Below, piece after piece: positions 52,154 through 62,700 of a DNA stretch of 64,000 nucleotides (positions within the stretch are counted from its first letter, which is position 1; each line of letters begins with the position of its first letter). The position numbers and the translations under genes were made by a program. This stretch comes from Pseudo-nitzschia pungens. Lineage: Eukaryota; Bacillariophyta; Bacillariophyceae; Bacillariales; Bacillariaceae. The stretch spans positions 7,103,001 through 7,167,000 of the forward strand of contig CM074758.1 of NCBI GenBank assembly GCA_037355855.1, written 5' to 3'. The notes beneath the pieces are model-generated. The model was not told the DNA's origin, ran no database searches, and saw nothing but the letters and a program-made list of their open reading frames with translations.

Positions 52154-53057
52154 ATGGCAAGGCAACTGTCTATGAATCCAAGAGCCATTAGGCAAAGGGA
52201 GAGGCGCGCAAGGCTCAGGGCTGCTAGGGAAGATGCAGCACGAAACAGCGTAGCGTTTGCAGCTGCATTCCCCCTGGATGCCGACGCTTGCGCCCGGTTG
52301 GATGCTGCAGCAGCAGACACACACCCTCCTGCTGTTGCTGGTGGTGGTGCTGTTCCTGCTTCCCCTGCTGCTCCTGCTTGTCGTCCTCCTGCTCCCCAAG
52401 AAGGAGACGACAAGGAGGAAGAAGTTCCAGAAGAACCCCCTGAACATGAGAATGAGCCCAATCGACCACCTCCCCCAGTTATCCACCGGCGCGAGAACCT
52501 GGGACCACCAACTCTTCCAAATGATGTTAACGCCCCCACTCAGTTGCTGAGATATCATGCCACACTGCTTGAAATGATGAGCCACTTTACAGGGATCATC
52601 CACCCCAGCAACAAGGTATTCACGAATTCTGAGCTCTCTATTGTCGAACCGGACCACATCTACAAGTGGATGTGTTACAGAGCGTTTGGTCTGGAGGATC
52701 CTGGCCCCGAGGACAACCCTTATTATGCAAGAGCATCTACATTGGAGTTCTGGAAGAAAGCAATCTCCTATTTCATGCCACTCAGTTCAGCATGGGATGA
52801 TACTAAAGAGGAGGGCAATCCTACTAAGTCCAAGAAACTTAACAATCTAATCAAAGCTGTAAAGAAGAAGGAGGCCCGAATGCTTGGAAAGGAGGGACAA
52901 GCTGATCAAGCCTTCACACTTGACAAGTTCATCCAAATGTTGGATCTAATCGGACCGGCTCCTACTATTGTTAATCTACGACACAGAGCCATGCTGAAGT
53001 TCCAGTTCCATCTAATTGCAAGAGGAGATGATACCTCCCACATGAGGAAGGCAAGCA
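52154..53057 (+). pseudogene. Crypton-like tyrosine recombinase, N-terminal part
   Basis: The ATG at 52,154 starts MARQLSMNPRAIRQRERR. The basic N-terminus is followed by an Ala/Pro/Glu-rich stretch (residues 40-110). Then comes a core-binding-like region (YKWMCYRAFGLEDPG, STLEFWKKAISYFMP, NLIKAVKKKEARMLGKEG) that I associate with tyrosine recombinases of stramenopile Crypton-type elements. The catalytic domain begins with NLRHRAMLKFQ and the likely first active-site Arg in IARGDD. A4 splits it; the frame continues at 58,863 (KAS-IGESL). Confidence 0.78.
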
Positions 53058-53376
53058 TGTAACACTCTAAGGTAGAAAATTTCGGAGTAGTCTGAATAAT
53101 TGTGTGTTATTTCACTTTACGAGATGGGATTGAAATTAAAGAGATGAAATAATGAGCGATGAGGTCATCGCGATCTCTTTGTATAATCTACATCCCTGTA
53201 TATAACATATATTCTGTATGTAACCTTAATCGTACGATCGCTCTCTTTTGTATGTCCGTTCATACATACCGGATATCAATACATGTATATCATACATATA
53301 TGTACCGATTGAATCCCATGTGGGATTCGGTTAATTATTAATTCGTAACACTACTAGCCTACGCTAGCATATTACA
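53058..53376 (-). repeat. A4 3' LTR (319 bp)
   Basis: On the plus strand TGTAACACTCTAAGG...GCATATTACA. Confidence 0.93.
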
Positions 53377-53406
53377 TAGTGCCTTATGATTGAACGAATC
53401 CCACAG

Positions 53407-56400
53407 TTAAGCCGACCAGTGGCTCATGGAGCAATCTGAGTCATTTGATTGGCTCAATTCGATATCTGCTGATTCAGCCGGTGTAGACTCCGCCTGATTC
53501 GATTGACTTACTGTGGATTCATCCGATGGTTCTCGATACGGCGTAAGCTTTCGTATATTCACTGTTTCTATCACTGAGGGAGTTCTTTGCAGTTTTACTG
53601 TTCCATTTGTATTGACTTGTGTGATTGGAAAGGGGCCTATCTTTCTAGGCTGGAGTTTGTCCGGGTCCGGTTCTTGTATCCATACCTTGTCATTCACTTG
53701 GAAGGTGTGATTGATTCTTTTGGCATTATCTCTGAGCAGATTCTTGTTAATCCCTTGCTGCCGGAGTTTCTGAAGAGCCAACAGATTGGAGGTTAGTGGC
53801 AGGTCGATCAGCATGTCCCGATTGAACACTAGAGATCCTGGGGATGTCTGTAAGGCAGCATTTACAGCACACCTGGAGGCATGCATGCATGTTGCCAGGG
53901 CATTGTCCATGAGCTGACTGGCTCTGGTGTTGACTTGAGGGGGATTAACATGCACTAGGACTCTGAGGATATCAGCGACTGTATGATGGACCCTTTCACA
54001 GATGGCATTGGACTGGGGATTCTTCACTGTGGTGGGAATGGACTGAATCCCATACTGTTTGAGTGTAGTTTGAAATTCAGCTCCTAGGAATTCACCGCCG
54101 TTGTCATGGATGCATCTGATAGGTCTTGGGTATCTTGAGAGCCAACAGTTCTTGAATTGGTCTGATACATGCTGGGAGGACTTGTCTCTGATTCTGATAA
54201 TCTCCAGGAGGTTAGTTACTGGATCAATACAGGTTAGGGCTTTGAAGTTGTAGTTCTTGCCCTGAGCTGTAATCTTCCATGGGCCTATAAGATCCACATG
54301 TATCTCGTTGAATGGAGCTAGTGGAGCTTCTTTAGGTGGTAGTTTGCCATATTTGGAGTGCTGGTTCTTGTACTTAATGCAGCTGTCGGGGCAGATGTAA
54401 GTCTTGCAAAGATTGGAGAGATTGTCGATGTAGAATCTTGAGGAGATAGTTTGATATAGCCTGGTGGATCCACAATGACCCAACAGGAGGTGATACCACT
54501 TGATGGTATCATTCGCGAGAGAGCTTGGTATGTATATGCGCCAGTTGTCTGGGTTGGACTGGTTGGCATAGCAGAGGATGTTATTGCCTTCTAATTCTTG
54601 GTAGAAGAAGGCTTTGGATTGGGTCTTGAACTTGATGGTAGGATCTTTCTGTTGATGGAGGTAGATCTTGGAATAGTTCACCGGGCATTCCAGGTCTTGG
54701 TTATTTGGTAGGTTAACTAGGCACTCATTATTCAGCAAGCAGGCTTGTAGTTCACTGTCTGCGTCATTGCATAAGTGCTGGAAGAGGTTCGGGAACTCTG
54801 CTAAAAATAGTTCTTCATCTTGTTTGGGGACTTCAAGCTTCAAGAAATCGATTAAGGTGCCCTTGGAGAGGGCTTTCTTCCCTTCAGTAGGAGGATCCAT
54901 CCGGGGTAGCCGGGAGAAGGCGTCAGCAAGAACATTCTTCTTGCCTTCAACATAGGTGAGGTTGACACCGAATTCTTCAAGGAATAGTCTCCACCGGAGG
55001 ACTCGTTGAACTGAAAGGGTTCGAAAGGTTAGATTCTTATGGTCAGTGTATACATTGATAACACCACCAAGTAGCATTTTTCTGTACTCTTTGCAGCAGA
55101 GTACGATTGCGAGGAGTTCTTTCTCCATTGTAGTATAGTTCTTTTGGGCATCAGATAGTTTCTTAGACCAGTATGCAATAGGCTTGCCGTCTTGTAGTAT
55201 AGCAGCACCAAGTTGCAGGTCTGAGGCATCAGTGTACAGTTCAAAGGGCTTGTTAAGGTCTGGATAGGTGTTCAGCGCATCTGCTGCGACCATGGCTTTC
55301 ATTTCTTGAAAGGCTTTATCTTGCGCAGGTCCCCAAGTGAAGACTGATGGAGCCTTTCTTTGCTTGCCTTTGATGGCAGCTGCTTGAGGAGCCTGCTTCT
55401 TGGGGGTTCCGGTGATATCAAACAGTGGCGCTAGGACATGAGATCTGCGAGGCCACATATCTCTATAGTATCCTACTGCTCCAAGGAATGACTTGACTTG
55501 GGTGATAGTTCTTGGTCGGTCCATGTGTAGGATCGCTTCTATCTTCTTTCTCCATGGCTTAACAGCTGTAGGTGTCATCCAATATCCAAGGAAGTCAGTC
55601 TCTTGTACAGCCCAGTCGCATTTGAGTGGGTTGCACTTGAGTCCATTTTGATTGAGCCGGTCTAGGATCTTGTCGATAGTCTGCATGTGGAGGTCAAAGG
55701 ATCCATTGGTCCAGACGCCTATATCATCAATATAAACAGTGCAGTCGGTGTCTTGTAGAATATCTTCCATAAGCTGTTGCGCCACATCCGGGGAGACTTT
55801 AACTCCCATTGGTAGTCTTTGGTATTCATAGCAACCATAAGGGGTGACTATTGTACAAAGTTTCTTGCTTGCGTCATCGAGTTCAAAGCAGTAGTATTGC
55901 ATGGACAAGTCAATCTTGGTGAAGTGGGTATACTTGCCACGCTTGTTCATGATGTCTTGTATCCGGGGGATTGGATATGGTCGGCGCTCAAGAAGTTCAT
56001 TCAGTTCTCTAAAGTCTGATACCCATCTAACTCTGTTGTCTTTCTTTGGGACAATAAAGGTTGGGAATGCCCATTCAGCTGGTCCAGTGCAACGCTTGAG
56101 TACTCCATCATTACAAAGATTCTGGAGCTCCCTTTTGAATAGGTCTTCTCTCTTGTATGCAACTGGATAAGGCTTTTTGTGTATGGGCTTGGATCCGGGC
56201 TTCAGTCTTAGAGAGATCTTCTTGTGTGGATACTTCCCTAGTTCGCCGTTGAAGACATTAGGGTATTTGTTTAGTATGGCTTGGAACTGATGTTGCTCTG
56301 CTGTGGACATGTGGGACTGTTGTTTGGCGACTGTCGATGGATCTGTTTCTTGGTAGGCTCTGTCTAGGATGACCTTGGACTTGTATGGGTTGGCAAAGGA

Positions 56401-57393
56401 GAGATCTTCAGCAAAGAGTTCGGCGTCCTCTAGTTCTTCCATGAGCATGGTATGGTTGTCATGGTATAGGGAGGTGTCCTTCATAGGAATAGTTCTATCC
56501 ATCCACTGGACTGCTCCTTCTTTGAATAGGAGATTGATCTGTGCTAGGTGGAGGAAGTCTCTGCCTAGTATTAGATCGTATTTGCAGCCAGGTGAATGGA
56601 AGAGTCTTGCCTCTTGTTTGTCGATGGTATAGTTGCCGAACTCTTGTAACTTGAGGTTCTTCATGATAATGTATTCTGTAGTATCGAAGCTTCCGTTTGC
56701 TGTTGTTGTTAGGACTCGATGCTTGCTTCTGATTGGTATTGTGCCAAATGGTAGTGCTCTTTTATTAATTAGAGTTCCGGAGGATCCACTATCTAGTAGT
56801 GCGAGTAGTGGTCTTGATTTTGTAGGGATGCCTTGTATGTACTGTACGTTGGTTAGAAGAATAGGAGCCACGTTGCTCTTATTCGGAATAGGAGCCACGT
56901 TGCTCGTATTCGATGCCTGTTCTACTGGATTTCCAGTAGTCGACAGCAGCTTTAAATAATTTTGCTCCAGCGCACCTCCTTTGGTGTAGTCTTTGGAGTT
57001 TTGGGTATTGCAATAGAGGTTTTTTGCTGTCCCAGTGGACCAATTCCTTGCCAGGGACAAGAGTGGTCTATTTATTGCTGCTGTACTATCTTTCGCGTCT
57101 GTTGTACCCTTGGATCGATTCGGTTGTCTTCGATTCGAATCCATTGTATCGTTCGTTTCGGAGAATCGAACTGTTTTTGTTGCTGTTTGTGTTGCTGCTG
57201 TTGCAGTCTTTGCTACGCGCTCAACAGGAATACTCCATCCTGTAGGTTCCTTCCCCTTTTTCTCCGGGAGATCTCCTCCTTGCGTCATCCCAGTCAGCTG
57301 TGCTGGACTGGCATCCAGGGCCTGTGGCGCCGGAGGCAAGGTGATTGCTGGTTTTGGTGGACCCTTGGGTCTCTTGGAGGAGTGCTGTGGCAC
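53407..57393 (-). CDS. pol: Pol polyprotein of A4
   Basis: The 1328-residue polyprotein has an N-terminal Pro/Thr-rich spacer (1-180) that contains the THGG/TQGGDLP segment left behind in A1 and A2. Protease LLDSGSSGT has its Asp near 201. RT has VYIDDIGV near 553, and RNase H LYTDASD near 719. Integrase has GHCGSTRLY and a C-containing zinc region, VDLIGPW, HDNGGEF and NPQSNAICERVHH. A GPF module (RKIGPFPITQV) is followed by an acidic Ser-rich tail. The first codon after the gag UGA is GTG and the first in-frame ATG comes only about 35 codons later, so synthesis as Gag-Pol by UGA readthrough is the simplest model. Confidence 0.95.
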   Translation of the reverse strand: MPQHSSKRPKGPPKPAITLPPAPQALDASPAQLTGMTQGGDLPEKKGKEPTGWSIPVERVAKTATAATQTATKTVRFSETNDTMDSNRRQPNRSKGTTDAKDSTAAINRPLLSLARNWSTGTAKNLYCNTQNSKDYTKGGALEQNYLKLLSTTGNPVEQASNTSNVAPIPNKSNVAPILLTNVQYIQGIPTKSRPLLALLDSGSSGTLINKRALPFGTIPIRSKHRVLTTTANGSFDTTEYIIMKNLKLQEFGNYTIDKQEARLFHSPGCKYDLILGRDFLHLAQINLLFKEGAVQWMDRTIPMKDTSLYHDNHTMLMEELEDAELFAEDLSFANPYKSKVILDRAYQETDPSTVAKQQSHMSTAEQHQFQAILNKYPNVFNGELGKYPHKKISLRLKPGSKPIHKKPYPVAYKREDLFKRELQNLCNDGVLKRCTGPAEWAFPTFIVPKKDNRVRWVSDFRELNELLERRPYPIPRIQDIMNKRGKYTHFTKIDLSMQYYCFELDDASKKLCTIVTPYGCYEYQRLPMGVKVSPDVAQQLMEDILQDTDCTVYIDDIGVWTNGSFDLHMQTIDKILDRLNQNGLKCNPLKCDWAVQETDFLGYWMTPTAVKPWRKKIEAILHMDRPRTITQVKSFLGAVGYYRDMWPRRSHVLAPLFDITGTPKKQAPQAAAIKGKQRKAPSVFTWGPAQDKAFQEMKAMVAADALNTYPDLNKPFELYTDASDLQLGAAILQDGKPIAYWSKKLSDAQKNYTTMEKELLAIVLCCKEYRKMLLGGVINVYTDHKNLTFRTLSVQRVLRWRLFLEEFGVNLTYVEGKKNVLADAFSRLPRMDPPTEGKKALSKGTLIDFLKLEVPKQDEELFLAEFPNLFQHLCNDADSELQACLLNNECLVNLPNNQDLECPVNYSKIYLHQQKDPTIKFKTQSKAFFYQELEGNNILCYANQSNPDNWRIYIPSSLANDTIKWYHLLLGHCGSTRLYQTISSRFYIDNLSNLCKTYICPDSCIKYKNQHSKYGKLPPKEAPLAPFNEIHVDLIGPWKITAQGKNYNFKALTCIDPVTNLLEIIRIRDKSSQHVSDQFKNCWLSRYPRPIRCIHDNGGEFLGAEFQTTLKQYGIQSIPTTVKNPQSNAICERVHHTVADILRVLVHVNPPQVNTRASQLMDNALATCMHASRCAVNAALQTSPGSLVFNRDMLIDLPLTSNLLALQKLRQQGINKNLLRDNAKRINHTFQVNDKVWIQEPDPDKLQPRKIGPFPITQVNTNGTVKLQRTPSVIETVNIRKLTPYREPSDESTVSQSNQAESTPAESADIELSQSNDSDCSMSHWSA

Positions 57394-58401
57394 TCATGGG
57401 AGCCAGATAAGCTCTCCATCGATGCTCCTTTCTGTTCGGCCTCCATGTTCGGAGTGATACGATTCTCTTGCTGCCTCGACAGCTGCATTGATGTGAGCTT
57501 GAAAGGACGTATGGAAGGTCTCAGTGGTGGTGGCTTTGTTGCCGGGTCCCTTGTAATTCTTTGAGTACCTGTTCTTAGGACACTCGGACCACTCGTGGTT
57601 GTGGCCTTGAATGCGGCAGGGGTTCGACTTCTTCTTGCCCTTGGGATTGTTCTTCTGGGTTCCAGCGCGCTTCCTGTTATTAGAACTATTAGAATTGTTG
57701 GAACGTCTTCCAGCATTCTTGTTGTTCTTATTCTGTTTGCTGAGCCGGTCGAGACTGCTCATGTGGTCGACTAGGGACTGTGATGTGGTGTCGTGGGTGA
57801 CGCCTTTGTGGATGCGTACATAGTCTTCTATCCAGGCGTTTGGGTAGCTGTGGAGGAGGATGGTGACCTGTTGGAGGTGGTCCAGGTTGGCTACATACCC
57901 ATGGAGTTTGGCTGTATATTTCATCAGGGTGATGAGGCGATCCGTGTGGTCTTTGCAGGTAGACTCCACCTTCTTCTTGCATGCCGGACTCCGGAGGTAT
58001 ATGTGCATGATGTCCCTGGCGTCTTCGGCGTTGCAGTAGAGCTTGATAAATGCTGCGAAGGCTGACTCGAAGCCGTTTCTTGTAAGGGCGTAAAGTCTTT
58101 GTCCATTTGGTCTTGTGTTTCGTGTTAGCGCTCTCCATTCGGTTTGTGCCTTAACGCATAGGCAGCGTCCGAAGTAGCGGATGAGTGCTGAGTCCTGTAC
58201 CCCCAGATCTTCTACTGCGTTTAGAAAAGCTTCCTCCGTGTGGAGTAGCTCTTCCAGGCCTCCTTTATCTGTGAAAAGGGGGATCTTGACGCTGTCGGAA
58301 TGATCCGCATTGTCGTAGATCGAGAGTGTAATTAGCTTTGGCTTGTGGCTGTCGAAGGAGCTCTTGTAGGAGACCGGTGGTTCTCTATAGATGCTTGACA
58401 T
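57394..58401 (-). CDS. gag: Gag protein of A4
   Basis: The 335-residue protein starts MSSIYREPPVSYKSSF and ends GELIWLP-UGA. The capsid-like part has GGLEELLHTEEAFLNA and IMHIYLRS. A basic Asn/Lys-rich linker precedes the variant zinc motif CRIQGHNHEWSEC (near residue 261) and CPKNRYSKNY. The last residues (GGRTERSIDGEL) are conserved in A2 and A3. The UGA is followed in frame by pol. Confidence 0.93.
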   Translation of the reverse strand: MSSIYREPPVSYKSSFDSHKPKLITLSIYDNADHSDSVKIPLFTDKGGLEELLHTEEAFLNAVEDLGVQDSALIRYFGRCLCVKAQTEWRALTRNTRPNGQRLYALTRNGFESAFAAFIKLYCNAEDARDIMHIYLRSPACKKKVESTCKDHTDRLITLMKYTAKLHGYVANLDHLQQVTILLHSYPNAWIEDYVRIHKGVTHDTTSQSLVDHMSSLDRLSKQNKNNKNAGRRSNNSNSSNNRKRAGTQKNNPKGKKKSNPCRIQGHNHEWSECPKNRYSKNYKGPGNKATTTETFHTSFQAHINAAVEAARESYHSEHGGRTERSIDGELIWLP

Positions 58402-58531
58402 GGTTGAAGGTGTTGGTTAAGTTGCTCTTGTTGGAGATACAGGTTGCCTCTGTTGTTGAGGCTTTCGATGTTTTTTGGTTTTCTTGAGAGTTCAGTACTG
58501 AATTCTACTACTGTTCCTACGTAAAAGCGGA

Positions 58532-58543
58532 CAGTAATTACTG
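58532..58543 (-). promoter_or_regulatory. Palindrome at the primer-binding position of A4
   Basis: CAGTAATTACTG directly abuts the 5' LTR at 58544. The leader between it and gag (58,402-58,531) is short and otherwise featureless. Confidence 0.7.
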
Positions 58544-58862
58544 TGTAACACTCTAAGGTAGAAAATTTCGGAGTAGTCTGAATAATTGTGTGTTATTTCA
58601 CTTTACGAGATGGGATTGAAATTAAAGAGATGAAATAATGAGCGATGAGGTCATCGCGATCTCTTTGTATAATCTACATCCCTGTATATAACATATATTC
58701 TGTATGTAACCTTAATCGTACGATCGCTCTCTTTTGTATGTCCGTTCATACATACCGGATATCAATACATGTATATCATACATATATGTACCGATTGAAT
58801 CCCATGTGGGATTTGGTTAATTATTAATTCGTAACACTACTAGCCTACGCTAGCATGTTACA
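58544..58862 (-). repeat. A4 5' LTR (319 bp)
   Basis: Differs from the 3' copy by GCATGTTACA/GCATATTACA and GATTTGG/GATTCGG. Confidence 0.93.
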
Positions 58863-59540
58863 AAGCATCGGGGAGAGCCTAACCTATCCGGGCTATCTAA
58901 CTGCGCAGATGCGTTGGTCGAAGAACGTACAAGAGGAAAAGGACTGTCCCCTTCAGTTGCTGATGGGCTCCTTGGATCCCCAGTTCTGTGTATTGCTTGG
59001 ACTTGGTGTCTACCTAGAGGTATGGCTCACTCATGGAGCCGGTCGACTCAGCCACCAGTGGCTCTTTGCTGAGGGAGATACACGCACTGGATCTTCCACA
59101 AAGAAACTTGACAAGGAGGCTGACACCTGCAAGCTTGCCTACCAAAGAGCAACCAAAGCAGTATTAGAGGGTGGTCAATTTCGATTTGCAGGAGACAAGC
59201 AACTAGGGACCCACTCTGTTAAGAAGTGGGCAACTACCATGTCGCGTTGATGTGGTGCTGGGAAGGATGATGTCAACTACAGAGCGAGGTGGAAGACTAG
59301 TAAGGCAATGCAAGACAGGTACTTTGAAATTCAGTTAGATTGGCCGGATATTAATGCTGGAAGCCGGCTCTGCCACAGAGGAGTCTGTTACTACAAGGAG
59401 AAGGACAACAGCAATTTGACAGATGAGTGGCTTGCGGCGTCTGTAACACCTGCAATTTGCGGCGCCTTTGGGGATCGCGTTGCTGTCATCCTTGCAAAGC
59501 CTTTGCTTTGGGCTTGCTATGATGGCACTGCTGCAGACTT
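58863..59540 (+). pseudogene. Crypton-like tyrosine recombinase, C-terminal part
   Basis: Continuing the frame from 53,057, it reads TAQMRWSKNVQEE (likely the catalytic Lys region) and LQLLMGSLDPQFCVLLGLGVYLE. GTHSVKKWATTMSR follows, where the usual H-x-x-R has Lys in place of Arg. A TGA at 59,248-59,250 follows MSR. The same frame reopens as CGAGKDDVNYRARWK (Trp at the H/W position) and QDRYFEIQLDWPD, with the candidate nucleophile Tyr. It continues to GVCYY and KPLLWACYDG and is then cut by B3. Dead by A4, the stop and probably the Arg-to-Lys change. Confidence 0.78.
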
Positions 59541-59729
59541 TGCCATACCCCGGGTCTACTAGTGATTAGAATAGTAGTGATATGCAAATTGTGAGCCCTA
59601 TTGGTTAGTGTATTTGCTACAGTTCTAAGAGCTCTCCAGATCGGCGATCCTATCGACTCGCCGATTGTTTTTATCCTTATCCTTAATCCAGTCCCGTATG
59701 TACTCGTGACTGTATTTCGGTGTACGGCA
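59541..59729 (-). repeat. B3 3' LTR (189 bp)
   Basis: On the plus strand TGCCATACCC...TGTACGGCA; more like B2 than B1. Confidence 0.92.
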
Positions 59730-59747
59730 TACTCCTCCATGGGACTG

Positions 59748-62700
59748 TTACGACTTAATTGGATCCCTGCAATAATAGGGATGGACTCTCCTAATATTAA
59801 CCCGGTCGGTTACAAAGGGAGCAGTTTCAATAGTTACAGTTCCATTGTCATGGACCTTGATCACCTTGTAAGGTCCTTGCCGTGGGAAAGATAGTTTTGG
59901 AATAATGCCCTTCCTTTCTAGGGTGACATAGTCTCCTTCCTTATAGACATGGGGAATCCTCTTCTGATTCTCCCGGATGTTACTCTTGTGGATACTTTTC
60001 TGTTTCCTTGCTTGGATTGCTTCCCAATCCACTGGGAAATTCACAGGCATGAACATGTCCCGTCCGAACACCAGTTGTGCTGGGGAGTATCCCAGGGTGG
60101 TGTGGATGGCGCTTCGAATAGCGTATGCTGCCTTGGTCGTGAACTCTTCAAAAGGATCCTTTTCATGGAGATCCCTTTGTTCCAAGTTAAAGGACAATAG
60201 GCAGTCCTTCAGGACCTGGTGGATTCTTTCCAGCACTGAGTTGGATTGTGGGTTCCAGGCGCCACTGGGCTTTCTCTTCATCCCCATGTTGTCACAGAGC
60301 TCTTGGAACTCTGCTTTGAACTCACTCCCGCCATCAAAGCCAATTTCCTTTGGGCGCGGATATCTTGCTAGCCAGGTACTGTCCAGCAATCGTTGAGTTT
60401 CTGCTGCATTTGGGGAGTCCTTCAGATGAGCCAGTTCAAACCATCCGGTCACTGGATCCACCATGGTGAGAACATGGATATGGTAGTCTTTACCGTTTTT
60501 GTTATGGACAGTTGCAGGTCCCCAGAGGTCCACATTGACCCTCTGCCATTTTGTAACCTCGACTGCTTTCTCCGGTAGTAGTCCATACTTCTTCCGGCCA
60601 CTCTTTTTGAACATCTGGCACGTGTGACAGTGTTTACAGAGGTCCTGGACGTCCTTCCGGAGGCCTTTCCAGGTGAACACTGAGCGAATGCTCTGTTCCA
60701 TTCTCTTTTCTCTGGGATGGACCAGCATGCTGTGGTACCATTCCATGACTCTATCTTTGAGTTTGTCCGGGATCAGAATCTTCCCTTCTTTGTGGGTTAG
60801 GCTGTAACCTTCCACCATTTTGGTGGTCAGTCGGTTGTCTTTTTCCAGAGCATTCCTGATTCCCGTGTCCTTTTGTTGGTAGAACTGAATCATGTCTGGG
60901 GCAAGTGGGAATGCGCTATTGCCCTGGAATTCTTCCGGCGCCTCTTCTCCAAGTGGGAATAGAAGTTGCCGGAGGTGCTCTTCCTCATCCACGTAGGTGA
61001 GGGGCTTATTTGGTGGTAGCCATTCCACTGTGTCCGCTGGATCATCCGTAATATCCAGTCGTGACAGTGCGTCTGCTGCATCGTTGTCTTTGCCAGCAAC
61101 GTGCTTGACTACTGGGTGGAACTCCTCCATAAGGAGTCTCCATCGTACCATCCGCTGAGTGGGCATTTGCTGGTACAGTAGGTTAAGATGATCCGTGTGA
61201 ATAATCACATCTTGGCCTCGTAGGATTCCTTCAAACGCTTTGAGTCCTTCTACTATTCCAAGGAGTTCTTTCTCCCCAACAGTATAGTTGAGCTGCGCTG
61301 AGTTCAGTTTCCGAGTATAGAAGCCAAGGGGTTTGCCATCTTGGCATACAGTGGCTCCCAGCTGTCGATCACTGGCGTCTGAGTAGAGATGAAAAGGTTT
61401 CGTAAAGTCCGGGAATGCGAGTTTCGCTTCATCTGCGAGCATCCGTTTCGCCTCCATGAAAGCTTTCTGCTCTGCTGGACCCCAATACCAGTTCATTTTG
61501 CCCTTTTTCCCTGCTAGTTTGTTCAGAGGGGCTAGGATGTGGGAGCGGCGCTTCCACATGTCCCGGTAGAAATTTACCATTCCAAGAAACATCTTGAGTT
61601 GCTTGGTATTCTTTGGGGCTTCCAGGCGCTTCATCGCCTCCAGCTTCTTTGGCTGGGGTTGAATGCCCTCTGTTGTTAACAGGAAACCCAGATAATCCAC
61701 TTCTTTTTGCATGAAGAAGGATTTTCGGAGGTTGGCTCGAAAGCCGGCGTCATCCAATCTTTGTAGGACTGTATCGATTTTGTGGAGGTGATCCTGTTCA
61801 GATTCCCCTTCTCTCTGTATGATTAGGATATCGTCAATATAGACAAGGACGTAGTCCAGATTGCCGAGGAGGTTCATCATGACTGATTGGAAGATATCGG
61901 GCGCGCATGCGATTCCCATTGCCAGTCTCTTGTAGGCATACTTTCCCCACAGTAGAATGGTAGAGCAAATCTTTTGGCTCTCCTTGCAGATGGGAATAGT
62001 ATAATATCCTTGGGACAAGTCCAGTGCCGTAGCTGACTTGAACTTCTGGAGCCTTTGGATCGTCTCCCCTATTCGTGGTAGTGGGAAAGGCTTCCTTTGG
62101 ATGGCTGCATTCATTTTCCGGAAGTCCGTAAGGACCCGAATATCCCCTGTCTTTTTGGGTTGACAGAAGGTAGGGGACGCCCATGGTGAGTCATCATCGT
62201 GGGGGAGTTTTTCCAATACCCCGATGTCACAGAGCCTGGTGATCTCCTTTCGTAGTGCCTGTTCAAAGGCATGGGGTACGGAGTAGTACCTCTGTCGGAC
62301 CGGTTTGACCCCTGGTTGGAGTTCAATGGACACCGGTTCTATATTCTTCAGTAGTCCCAGACCTCCTCCAAAGAGTGTCGGGAATTTCTTCAGTGTTTTC
62401 TTCAAGGCTTCCTTGGAGTCCGCAGTAATTTCCAGGTCGTTGACCATAGCGTCTATGTCGACTTTGGAGTAGTCTGCGTCCAAGATTTTGGCTTGCCTTT
62501 CTTCCTCTTGTTGGAGGATTGGACTCTGTGTGTTGGCAAAGAATACTGCCTCACATTTGTCCGGGTTAGTTGTGCCATTAGATCGGATCCTATAATCATG
62601 TCATAGGGTACTTCCTCATGGTGATGATACTCATCCACTTGGAAGGTCCATTTGATGGTCTTAGAGTTTGAAAATTCTATCAACCTTAGTCCCACTGAAG

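Larger units (their letters stand above)
53058..58862 (-). mobile_element. A4: apparently intact Ty3-like LTR retrotransposon
   Basis: Target duplication AAGCA (53053-53057 and 58863-58867); 319 bp LTRs with two or three differences by eye. gag (58401-57394) and pol (57393-53407) are open and in one frame across a single UGA. It is the only group A element here with both genes intact, so it could supply enzymes to A1 and A2. Confidence 0.95.

Noticed and set aside
58645..58827. Identical 60-codon frames in both A4 LTRs
   Set aside because: They are present only because the LTR is duplicated; AT-rich and oriented against the element.
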